From JBHIER01 sp046760705 [NCBI: bacterium] (lineage in GTDB: Bacteria > JBHIER01 > G020348925), in contig JBHIER010000063.1 in assembly GCA_046760705.1 (NCBI GenBank), forward strand, positions 1 to 11,314: a DNA stretch of 11,314 nucleotides, written 5' to 3'. A program made the translations under genes and the position numbers. The first letter of the stretch is position 1, and each line of letters begins with the position of its first letter. Below, in pieces: positions 1 through 6,611 of this stretch. Below the pieces are notes generated by a model. The model did no database searches. It had not been told where the DNA came from and saw nothing but the letters and a program-made list of their open reading frames with translations.

Positions 1-640
1 GGATGTTGGCCGTGGGAAAACGGAGCATCCGCCCGCGGGCGGTGCCGGGGACAACCTGTCCGCGAAGGGAATAGAGACGGCCCAGAAGCTTCGAAGCCTG
101 CAAAACGTCTCCCCTCGTGAGAGCCTCTCGGATCCAACTGCTGCTGATGCGGCGACCAGCCACTTCAACAGGCGAAACCGAGCGGACGGAAAAGCCGAAG
201 GCCGGACCCATCTGTTCCAATTCAGATACTCTCCCCTGCCTCTGTCTGCCGAAGGCGTGATTGCGGCCGATGATGATCTCTTTCAACCCGATCCCTCCGA
301 CCAGAATCTGCCGGATAAAATCGCGGGCACCCATCTGAGAGAAGACCTTCGTAAAGGTCAGAATGAGTATCACATCGAGCTCCGTGCGCTCCAAAAGCCG
401 CACCTTCTCCTCCTTGGTCGTGAGCAGGAACGGGGCCCTCTCAGGTGTGACAACGGCCTGAGGATGGGGCTCAAAAGTGACCAGGATGGAGGTTCCCCTC
501 AAACCCTTGGCCCGCTTGATCACCTCTTCAATGATCGCCCTGTGGCCGAGGTGGAGGCCATCGAAGGTCCCCACCGTAACCACCGGACGGGAGCAGACTC
601 CCAAGTTTTTGATGTCCTCGACGATTCGCACAACTCTCAC
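1..640 (-). CDS. ribF: Bifunctional riboflavin kinase/FAD synthetase RibF, 3' end outside the window
   Basis: RibF phosphorylates riboflavin to FMN and adenylates FMN to FAD in the cytoplasm. About 213 codons are visible of a family length near 310. The N-terminal adenylyltransferase domain is complete: VGTFDGLHLGH at about residues 22-32 is the HxGH-type nucleotide-binding motif, followed by TFEPHP and later IIIGRNHAFG. The kinase domain is only beginning at the window edge, at GTARGRMLRFPTANI. The chosen start is GTG at 640, which overlaps the truB stop as GTGA and gives MRVVRIVEDI, matching the family N-terminus. A second GTG at 631 is possible. One oddity is SSSWIR where the family usually has SSTRIR. 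It is the last visible gene of the minus-strand cluster, so truB and ribF are probably translationally coupled. The identification is secure; only the 3' end is missing. Confidence 0.95.
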   Translation of the reverse strand, partial: MRVVRIVEDIKNLGVCSRPVVTVGTFDGLHLGHRAIIEEVIKRAKGLRGTSILVTFEPHPQAVVTPERAPFLLTTKEEKVRLLERTELDVILILTFTKVFSQMGARDFIRQILVGGIGLKEIIIGRNHAFGRQRQGRVSELEQMGPAFGFSVRSVSPVEVAGRRISSSWIREALTRGDVLQASKLLGRLYSLRGQVVPGTARGRMLRFPTANI

Positions 641-1545
641 ACCAGAACTCGAATCGGCCGCAGATCCGGGCTCGATTCGCACCCGACCAATTCAATCGTG
701 CCCAGAGCCAAGAGTGTATCGTCCGATCCCAAAATCCGAACGGTCTTCTGTCCGCTGGTCCACCGAACCGGGGTTGCCACGTCCTTCCACGCTACCGGGG
801 CCCCGTGCTCAATTCGCCGTCTGGCCCTCCCCCCCACTCTGACCTCAGCAAGATGTACCAGGGCCTCGTTCATGGAAACCATGTGCCTGGACAGAACGGT
901 CTCTGCTGCGAGACGTTCCACCTGCTCTAAGGCCAGGGACTGCTCCAACCGGAAACGTCCCACTCTCGTCCTCTGGAGAGCCACAATGTGAGCGCCGCAC
1001 CCCAAATTTTCGCCAATATCGACCGCCAGAGACCTGACATAGGTTCCCCTGGAGCAGTGCACCCGCACAGTCAGATCGTTATCCTGAAAGTCGATCAGAT
1101 CGATGCCGGAGATGTGGACCTGGCGGGCCTCTCGCTCCACCGTCTCCCCTGCTCTGGCCAGTTGATACAGCCTTTTCCCGGAATGTCTGACTGCCGAGAA
1201 CATGGGCGGAATCTGCTCAATCTTCCCCACAAATGACCTCAGAGCTTGCCTCACATCCTCGACTGAGACGGTCACCTCCCTCTGCTCAAGCACCTCCCCA
1301 TCAGCGTCGAAGGTATCGGTCGTCACCCCCAGCCTGATGGTAGCCACATACTCCTTCTCCTCGTTTGTGAGGTAGGGAGCGATCCTGGTGGCTTTCCCGA
1401 CACAGAGAAGAAGCACACCCGTGGCCAATGGATCGAGCGTGCCGGTGTGTCCTACCTTCGATCCGCCGACCATCCGGCGGACTGTCGTTACGACCTCGTG
1501 CGATGTCAGGCCGGTCGGTTTGTTTATATTAAGGACCCCGTCCAT
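637..1545 (-). CDS. truB: tRNA pseudouridine(55) synthase TruB
   Basis: TruB isomerises U55 in the T-loop of most elongator tRNAs to pseudouridine. The protein opens with DGVLNINKPTGLTSH, the usual TruB N-terminus. The catalytic aspartate lies in GHTGTLDPLATG (about residue 38 from the ATG). The conserved SRGTYVRSLAVDIGE block follows at about residues 164-178, and a short C-terminal PUA-like extension ends the protein. The length of about 302 aa is normal. I chose ATG at 1545 because it aligns with family N-termini and follows the rbfA stop directly. An in-frame TTG at 1557 would add four residues and overlap rbfA by 8 nt; neither start has a strong Shine-Dalgarno. It lies between rbfA and ribF as in many bacteria and looks intact. 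Confidence 0.96.
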   Translation of the reverse strand: MDGVLNINKPTGLTSHEVVTTVRRMVGGSKVGHTGTLDPLATGVLLLCVGKATRIAPYLTNEEKEYVATIRLGVTTDTFDADGEVLEQREVTVSVEDVRQALRSFVGKIEQIPPMFSAVRHSGKRLYQLARAGETVEREARQVHISGIDLIDFQDNDLTVRVHCSRGTYVRSLAVDIGENLGCGAHIVALQRTRVGRFRLEQSLALEQVERLAAETVLSRHMVSMNEALVHLAEVRVGGRARRRIEHGAPVAWKDVATPVRWTSGQKTVRILGSDDTLLALGTIELVGCESSPDLRPIRVLV

Positions 1546-1549
1546 ACTC

Positions 1550-1915
1550 TCATTCAACCCCGGTGCAACCCTCAGGGCTCTCCTTTTTGATGTCCCGGAG
1601 CAACTGCTCTATGTGTGCCCCGTAGGATACAGACTCGTCCAGCCGGAAGGAGATCTCCGGTGTGTACCGGAGTCTCACCCTTCTCCCGATGCAGCCCTGG
1701 ATGAAGCCCGTGGCACTCTTCAGTCCGTCAAAAGTCCTCTCGACCTCTTCAGACTGCCCCATGACGCTCACAAACACCTTTGCATACTTCAGATCATCGG
1801 AGACGGAAACGCCTGTCACCGTCACAAATCCGATGCGAGGATCCTTCAATTCTCGCAGTATTATGTAACTGATCTCCTTCTGAAGGAGATCGGCCACCCT
1901 GGTGGATCGTTTCAT
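1550..1915 (-). CDS. rbfA: 30S ribosome-binding factor RbfA
   Basis: RbfA binds the maturing 30S subunit near the 5' end of 16S rRNA, assists late processing and supports growth in the cold. The 121-aa protein has the single KH-like fold of the family. Its recognisable blocks are RVADLLQKEIS at the start, LRELKDPRIGFVTVTGV with the DPRIG motif near residues 25-29, then LKYAKVFVSVMG, and RLRYTPEISFRLDES near the end. The ATG start lies 4 nt after the stop of the upstream DUF503 gene, and the stop sits just before truB. It therefore belongs to the same transcript as infB and truB. Length and motifs are typical and nothing is missing. Confidence 0.95.
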   Translation of the reverse strand: MKRSTRVADLLQKEISYIILRELKDPRIGFVTVTGVSVSDDLKYAKVFVSVMGQSEEVERTFDGLKSATGFIQGCIGRRVRLRYTPEISFRLDESVSYGAHIEQLLRDIKKESPEGCTGVE

Positions 1916-1919
1916 CGTC

Positions 1920-2201
1920 TCAACGGATCTCCACGGAATAATCGATCAGTTCGACTCGCTTCTCCGAACGGATAAAATCGATCACCTTCGACAGGACCTG
2001 GTGTGCGAAGTGAGCGTCCTGTGAGACCACAGCCACGCCGAGGAGGGCCCTTTGCCACAGATTGTGGTGGTCGATTTCCGAGATGCTGACGTTGAAATTT
2101 TTTTTGATACGATCTTTCAAACCCCTCAAAATGTATCGTTTATTTTTGAGGGATCCGCTCCCGGGCAGATGCAGATCTACTATGCACGTTCCGATCAACA
2201 T
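1920..2201 (-). CDS. YlxP-like protein, DUF503 family
   Basis: This small conserved protein (93 aa) belongs to the DUF503/YlxP family, which commonly lies between infB and rbfA. The family signatures are the LHLPGSGSLKNKR stretch at about residues 11-23 and the LWQRALLGVAVVS block at about residues 48-60. The biochemical role is not established; the constant position beside rbfA and infB suggests a part in ribosome assembly or translation. The start ATG at 2201 follows the infB stop by 37 nt, and I see only a weak Shine-Dalgarno (CGGAT). An in-frame TTG directly after the ATG is the only close alternative. It is intact and part of the operon. Confidence 0.9.
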   Translation of the reverse strand: MLIGTCIVDLHLPGSGSLKNKRYILRGLKDRIKKNFNVSISEIDHHNLWQRALLGVAVVSQDAHFAHQVLSKVIDFIRSEKRVELIDYSVEIR

Positions 2202-2238
2202 ATCCGTTGTTCTTTTGGGAGAGCGGTCTTTTTGCCCC

Positions 2239-4443
2239 TCACATCTTCTCGTCCTTCAACTCCCCGGCAGCTTCAACCACTTCATACACTTCCAGCACGT
2301 CATCGATTTTGATATCGTTAAACTTCTCCAATCCGACCCCACACTCAAAGCCGCTCCGCACCTCACGGACGTCCTCCTTAAATCGTCGCAGCGAAGCGAT
2401 CTTTCCGTCATAGATCATCACGTTATCCCGAATGAGACGAACGCTGGCGTTTCTTCTGGCTGTGCCCGTTCGGACGAAACAGCCGGCAACGGTGTCCAGC
2501 TCTGAGGCGCGGAAGGTCTCCCGGACCTCCAATGTACCGATAATATTCTCCTTCATCACCGGTTCCAAGAGCCCCTTGATGGCGGCTTTCACGTCGTTTA
2601 CTGCCTCATAAATGATGGTGTACGCCCTGATATCCACATTCTCCTGTTGGGCCAGAGATCTGGCCCGCACATCTGGCCGGACGTGAAACCCAATAATGAT
2701 GGCCTCAGAGGCGACGGCCAGGAGCACATCCGAGGCCGAGATAGCGCCCACTCCCCGGTGGATCACCCGAACCCGTTCGTCGCTCAGTTTCATCAGAGCA
2801 TCGCTGAGGGCTTCCACAGAGCCATCGACGTCACCCTTCAGAATGAGGCACAGATCTTTCACCTTTCCGGTCTTAATTTGACGGGAGATATCATCGAGCG
2901 TAATCCGCCTGATGGGACGATAATCGTGCTCCCGTTTCAATTGCTGTCGCTTCAAACTGAGCTCTCTGGCCCCTCTCTCTGAGTCCATAACGACAAAGGT
3001 ATCTCCGGCCATGGGGACGCCGTTGATCCCGATCACCCGGACCGGAGTGGAAGGTCCGACGGAGTCGACCCTCTGCCCCCGGGCGTTGATGAGGGTTCTA
3101 ATCCGTCCGCTGTAGAATCCGGTCACAAAGGGATCGCCGATGCGCAGCGTCCCTTCCTGAATCAAGACCGTGGCCACCGGCCCTTTCCCCCTATCCAGTT
3201 CGGCCTCAATAATAACCCCTTTTGCTCTCTTATGGGGGTTGGCTTTAAACTCCAACATCTGAGCCACCAACAGGAGCATTTCCAGAAGTTTGTCCATTCC
3301 CTCTCCTGTCTTGGCCGAGACGTTGACGGCCACCGTCTTCCCGCCCCATCCTTCGACCAGCAGGCCGTGCTGGGCCAGTTGTTTTTTGATTGCCTCAGGA
3401 TTTGCATTCGGTTTATCGATCTTATTGATGGCCACCACGATGGGTACGTTGGCGGCCCGGGCGTGGTCGATGGCCTCCACCGTCTGGGGCATAACAGCCT
3501 CGTCGGCGGCCACCACCAGGACCACCACATCGGTCACCTGAGTGCCCCGCGCCCTCATGGCGGTGAACGCCTCGTGGCCTGGGGTATCGAGGAAGGTGAT
3601 CTTACCACCGGCCACTTCGACGTCGTAGGCCCCAATGTGTTGGGTTATGCCGCCGGCCTCAGAGGCCACCACGTTGGTGTGCCGGATATAGTCCAGGAGT
3701 TTCGTCTTCCCGTGATCCACGTGTCCCATGATGGTCACTACCGGCGCCCGGGGCTCCAGGGCCTCTTCCTCCTCCTCCTCTTGCTCCTCCCCAAAAATTT
3801 CGGTGCCGTATTCGGCCACCGGCTCCACCTCGAAGCCGAACTCATCTGCCACCATAATGATGGTGTCCATGTCCAATCGCTGGTTGATAGTGACCAGCAG
3901 TCCCATCTCCAAGCATTTTGCAATCACTTCGGTGGGACTCACCTCCATCAGCTCGGCCAGTTCGGCCACCGAGACGAACTCACTCACCCGGATCACGTCT
4001 GTCTCTTCGATTTCGAGGCCGGCCTCTGTCTTGCTCTTTTGATACCTCCGCCTCGGTCTTCCTTTGCCCTCCATTCTGGCCAAGGTCTTCTTGACGCTGG
4101 CCTCCACGGCCTTTTGATCGACTCGGGACCGAGTCTTGGGCCCTCTTCCCTTTGCCCTTTCTGCAGGTTTTGGCCCCCGCTTCTTGCGCCGTTTCCGCTC
4201 TCTTTTCCGGGCCGTGCGCTCCTGGCGTCGTCGTTCCTCCAATTTTCGCTTCTTGCGGGCCAGCTCCTTCTTCTGGGCCTCCTTCTCCTGCTCAAACTTG
4301 CGGACGATGGCCGCCCGCATCTCCTCGGTGACGACGCTCATGTGACCCCTCACATCGTACTTGAGGCCCCTCAATATCTCCAGGAGCGCCTCACTGGAAA
4401 GGCGAAACTCTCGAGCAACTTCGTAAACCCTCTTCTTTTCCAA
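2239..4443 (-). CDS. infB: Translation initiation factor IF-2
   Basis: IF-2 is the GTPase that places initiator fMet-tRNA on the 30S subunit and promotes joining of the 50S subunit. From the N-terminus it has an IF2_N module (KKRVYEVAREF), a long Lys/Arg-rich helical linker at about residues 50-135, a second IF2_N-like module at about 155-205, and an acidic Glu run near 220-227. The G domain follows, with G1 GHVDHGKT at about 240-247, GGITQHIGA, DTPGH, NKID at about 340-343 and SAK at about 376-378. IF-2 domains II to IV complete it. The protein has about 734 aa, short to average for the family. I chose TTG at 4443 because AGAGGGA lies 7 nt upstream; an in-frame TTG at 4449 would sit only 1 nt from that site. 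G1 is followed by K where S is usual (GKTKLLD). Confidence 0.97.
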   Translation of the reverse strand: MEKKRVYEVAREFRLSSEALLEILRGLKYDVRGHMSVVTEEMRAAIVRKFEQEKEAQKKELARKKRKLEERRRQERTARKRERKRRKKRGPKPAERAKGRGPKTRSRVDQKAVEASVKKTLARMEGKGRPRRRYQKSKTEAGLEIEETDVIRVSEFVSVAELAELMEVSPTEVIAKCLEMGLLVTINQRLDMDTIIMVADEFGFEVEPVAEYGTEIFGEEQEEEEEEALEPRAPVVTIMGHVDHGKTKLLDYIRHTNVVASEAGGITQHIGAYDVEVAGGKITFLDTPGHEAFTAMRARGTQVTDVVVLVVAADEAVMPQTVEAIDHARAANVPIVVAINKIDKPNANPEAIKKQLAQHGLLVEGWGGKTVAVNVSAKTGEGMDKLLEMLLLVAQMLEFKANPHKRAKGVIIEAELDRGKGPVATVLIQEGTLRIGDPFVTGFYSGRIRTLINARGQRVDSVGPSTPVRVIGINGVPMAGDTFVVMDSERGARELSLKRQQLKREHDYRPIRRITLDDISRQIKTGKVKDLCLILKGDVDGSVEALSDALMKLSDERVRVIHRGVGAISASDVLLAVASEAIIIGFHVRPDVRARSLAQQENVDIRAYTIIYEAVNDVKAAIKGLLEPVMKENIIGTLEVRETFRASELDTVAGCFVRTGTARRNASVRLIRDNVMIYDGKIASLRRFKEDVREVRSGFECGVGLEKFNDIKIDDVLEVYEVVEAAGELKDEKM

Positions 4444-4450
4444 CGCCAAT

Positions 4451-4457
4451 TCCCTCT
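4451..4457 (-). promoter_or_regulatory. Shine-Dalgarno of infB that decides its start
   Basis: AGAGGGA lies 7 nt before the TTG at 4443 and directly against the TTG at 4449. This spacing favours a TTG start at 4443, giving an N-terminus that reads (M)EKKRVYEVA as in other IF-2 proteins. Confidence 0.65.
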
Positions 4458-4460
4458 AAG

Positions 4461-4727
4461 TCAATCTCTTCCCTCAGAGTTCAGCACGGATGCGATCTGC
4501 CCCAGAAGGGTCTGGCCGCGCCGACATCCTTTGAGACCGCCCTTCCTGAGGGCTCTGTGGACACATTCCCAGGCATAACAGATATAAAATCCCCTTCCCG
4601 AAGATCGCCCTAAACCATCGACCGCCAGAGAGCCGTTCGCCTGGGAAACCAGTCTCAGCAGTTCTCCTTTCGGTTTCACCTGCCGACAGCCGACGCACAT
4701 CCGCAGAGCAACGTGGCCCCGCCTCAT
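4461..4727 (-). CDS. rnpM: RNase P modulator RnpM (YlxR family)
   Basis: This 88-aa protein is of the YlxR/DUF448 family. The Bacillus member has been described as a nucleic-acid-binding modulator of RNase P and was renamed RnpM. The signature is LRMCVGCRQVKPKGELLRLV at about residues 8-27, followed by GRSSGRGFYIC at about 40-50 and the C-terminal HRALRKGGLKG. Cysteines at about 11, 14, 50 and 55 are visible; whether they bind metal is not shown by the sequence. The ATG overlaps the nusA stop as ATGA, and GGGGGGAGG lies immediately upstream, so translation is probably coupled to nusA. infB follows 17 nt later without the ylxQ gene that often lies between them. The family call is firm; the function is by homology. 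Confidence 0.92.
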   Translation of the reverse strand: MRRGHVALRMCVGCRQVKPKGELLRLVSQANGSLAVDGLGRSSGRGFYICYAWECVHRALRKGGLKGCRRGQTLLGQIASVLNSEGRD

Positions 4728-6010
4728 GCCTCCCCCCCCTTTTCGGCCCGATTCATCAGCTTCTGTCGCTTTTTGAGCAGCATCTTCGCCCTCTTTCTGA
4801 GCCTGGCGGTGGTCTTCTCACCTACACCGGGAACAGCCAAAAGTTCATCCTTGCTGATGTTGACCAGATCGTGGGCGCTTTCGACGCCGATTGTGTAAAG
4901 GGCATCGGCAAGTTTCTTGCCCACCCCTGGGATCTCCTCAATGGGGACCTTAGCTCTCCTTTCGGCTTCCAACATGCTCTTATATTCCACGACACTTTTG
5001 ATGTCCAGTTTCCATCCTGTCAGCTTTGCCGCCAGCCGAGCGTTCTGTCCGGATCGCCCGATGGCCAACGAAAGCTGGTCGTCCTCGACCACGATGAGCA
5101 GCCGGTGGTTCTCTTTATCGATGCTCACATTCACCACTTTGGCCGGGCTGATAGCCCGGGAGGCGAAGGTAACTGGATTGTTGCTCCACGGGATGATGTC
5201 GATCCGCTCGTTGCCCAACTCCCGGACGATAGCCTGGACCCGGGATCCCCTCAGGCCTACGCACGCGCCCACAGGATCGATCCGCTCATCGCTGGAGAAG
5301 ACGGCAATTTTGGACCGGAGCCCGGCTTCTCTGGCCACCTCTTTGATCTCCACAATCCCCTCGTACATCTCCGGGACTTCCATCTCGAACAGTCGCCTCA
5401 GAAAGTCGGGGTGGGTCCGCGACAGGACAACCTGTGGACCTTTTGTGGACTTCAAAACCTCTACAATGCACGCCCGAAGGGTGTCGCTCTGCCGATACCG
5501 CTCCTTCTTTATCTGCTCCTTGACGGGCAGCTTCGCCTCGGTCCGCCCCAAATTGACGATAACATCTCCGCGGTCGATCTGTTGGACCGTGCCGGTAACA
5601 ATCTCCCCCACACGCCCTTTGTACTCCTGGTAAATATTCTCTCGCTCGGCCTCGCGAACGCGCTGCACCAAAATCTGTTTGGCCGCTTGAACGGCGTTCC
5701 GACCGAACTCCTCAAAAGGGATCTTCTCCCGTATGGTCTTGCCCACCTGGGCCTCTGGTTCTATCTGCCGGGCCTGGGAGAGGGAAATTTCGGCGTGCGG
5801 ATCCTCCACCTCCTCCACCACCGTCCTCTTGCGGAAGACACTGATCTCCCCAGAACTGAGCACGATCTTCACTTCAAGATCGTCGGAGTTGCCAAACCGC
5901 TTTTTGGCCGCCGACAGGATTCCAGCCTCTAAGGTCTCCACCAGAAAATCGCGGCTGAGATTCCTCTCCTGAGTCAGTTGGTTCAACACTTCCACAATTT
6001 CGTAGTTCAC
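4724..6010 (-). CDS. nusA: Transcription termination/antitermination protein NusA
   Basis: NusA binds RNA polymerase and nascent RNA and modulates pausing, termination and antitermination. From the N-terminus it has the polymerase-binding domain at about residues 1-125, starting MNYEIVEVLNQL. An S1 domain lies at about 130-200 (GEIVTGTVQQIDRGDVIVNLG). Two KH domains carry the motifs DPVGACVGLRGSRVQAI (about 245-261) and LAIGRSGQNARLAAKLTG (about 315-332). A C-terminal helix-hairpin-helix region at about 358-408 has two GVG turns (IPGVGKK and VPGVGEK), followed by a lysine-rich tail. The length of about 428 aa suits a form without the long acidic repeats of proteobacterial NusA. I chose GTG at 6010 because GGAGGT lies 7 nt upstream and the N-terminus then matches the family. 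GTG at 6013 is possible; the TTG at 6025 overlaps the Shine-Dalgarno itself and is unlikely. Confidence 0.97.
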   Translation of the reverse strand: MNYEIVEVLNQLTQERNLSRDFLVETLEAGILSAAKKRFGNSDDLEVKIVLSSGEISVFRKRTVVEEVEDPHAEISLSQARQIEPEAQVGKTIREKIPFEEFGRNAVQAAKQILVQRVREAERENIYQEYKGRVGEIVTGTVQQIDRGDVIVNLGRTEAKLPVKEQIKKERYRQSDTLRACIVEVLKSTKGPQVVLSRTHPDFLRRLFEMEVPEMYEGIVEIKEVAREAGLRSKIAVFSSDERIDPVGACVGLRGSRVQAIVRELGNERIDIIPWSNNPVTFASRAISPAKVVNVSIDKENHRLLIVVEDDQLSLAIGRSGQNARLAAKLTGWKLDIKSVVEYKSMLEAERRAKVPIEEIPGVGKKLADALYTIGVESAHDLVNISKDELLAVPGVGEKTTARLRKRAKMLLKKRQKLMNRAEKGGEA

Positions 6011-6017
6011 CACATAG

Positions 6018-6023
6018 ACCTCC
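6018..6023 (-). promoter_or_regulatory. Shine-Dalgarno of nusA that decides its start
   Basis: GGAGGT is placed 7 nt before the GTG at 6010 and 4 nt before the GTG at 6013. Because it lies inside the reading frame opened by the TTG at 6025, it argues against that longer start. Confidence 0.7.
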
Positions 6024-6038
6024 AAGAATAGAATCTAT

Positions 6039-6485
6039 CTAAAACGCTGTGCACACCCTGGCCTTTGTAATAGTGGCCAGAGGGACCTCCACCCTCCCCT
6101 GGGCCGTTTGCAGCACTACCGTTTCCCCTTGCAACTCCTTCAATACGCCGGTGTAAGCCTTCTGCTGATCACCACCTTCAGAGACCGCCACGCGTAAGGT
6201 GCGGCCGATGTTACGCCGAAAGTCCCCGAGCGTCTTGAGAGGTCGGTCCACACCGGGCGAAGAGACCTCCAGGGTGTAGCGCCCGGGGAACGGGTCCTCA
6301 ATATCGAGGGCCGCCCCCACCTTGACGCTGACCCGCCGGCAGTCGTCAACGGTGACACCACCCTCCTTGTCGATGAATATCCGAACCAGTTGCCTCGCTT
6401 TGAACCGAGGAAATTGGATGTCCACCAATTCGACCCCATCCTCTCTCACCACCCGTTCCACAAACGCTCTCACCCGCTCGTACAT
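6039..6485 (-). CDS. rimP: Ribosome maturation factor RimP
   Basis: RimP acts in 30S subunit maturation before the late assembly steps. The protein of about 148 aa has the N-terminal alpha/beta domain (GVELVDIQFPR, then VRIFIDKEGGVTVDDCRRVS at about residues 34-53). The family hallmark YTLEVSSPGVDRPLKT lies at about 70-85, and an SH3-like C-terminal domain follows (GRTLRVAVSEGG to ITKARVC). I chose ATG at 6485 because GGTGAG lies 7 nt upstream. An in-frame GTG at 6497 would add four residues but has no clear ribosome-binding site. It is the first gene after the terminator-bearing gap behind proS, and nusA begins 28 nt after its stop, the usual rimP-nusA pairing. Confidence 0.95.
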   Translation of the reverse strand: MYERVRAFVERVVREDGVELVDIQFPRFKARQLVRIFIDKEGGVTVDDCRRVSVKVGAALDIEDPFPGRYTLEVSSPGVDRPLKTLGDFRRNIGRTLRVAVSEGGDQQKAYTGVLKELQGETVVLQTAQGRVEVPLATITKARVCTAF

Positions 6486-6533
6486 TGAGTCACTCACCGT
6501 TCTGCACCGGACAACATGTCAGCTCAAATAATC

Positions 6534-6557
6534 AAAAAAGTGGGCACCAGCCCACTT
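6534..6557 (-). terminator. Intrinsic terminator between proS and rimP
   Basis: Read on the minus strand, AAGTGGGC and GCCCACTT form a perfect 8-bp stem with a TGGT loop. The last two T of the stem run into four more (six T in total), followed by GATTATTTGA. On the plus strand the stem is followed by TTACTCTTACG, a poor T tract, so it should act mainly on minus-strand transcripts. It probably ends the tRNA-Arg/proS message. It also lies just downstream of a promoter-like element and so could attenuate the rimP operon. Confidence 0.85.
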
Positions 6558-6560
6558 ACT

Positions 6561-6596
6561 CTTACGTAATATAGTAAAAAAACGGATTACAAGCAA
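6561..6596 (-). promoter_or_regulatory. Candidate promoter upstream of rimP-nusA-infB
   Basis: On the minus strand, TTGCTT (6596-6591) and TATATT (6573-6568) are separated by exactly 17 nt. The expected start lies near 6561-6562. The stem of the intrinsic terminator begins only about 4 nt later, so any transcript from here must pass the terminator to reach rimP. No other promoter-like pair is visible between the terminator and rimP. The -10 matches consensus at five of six positions and the -35 at three of six. A chance match in this AT-rich gap is possible. Confidence 0.5.
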
Positions 6597-6611
6597 GAGA
6601 AAATTTGCAGT

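Noticed and set aside
3232-4578. Long open frame of 448 codons on the plus strand
   Set aside because: It lies fully antisense to infB, which has all IF-2 motifs; its Leu/His/Phe-rich product resembles no family and reflects codon bias of the real gene.
4871-5932. Plus-strand open frame of 353 codons
   Set aside because: It is antisense to nusA and has no recognisable domain.
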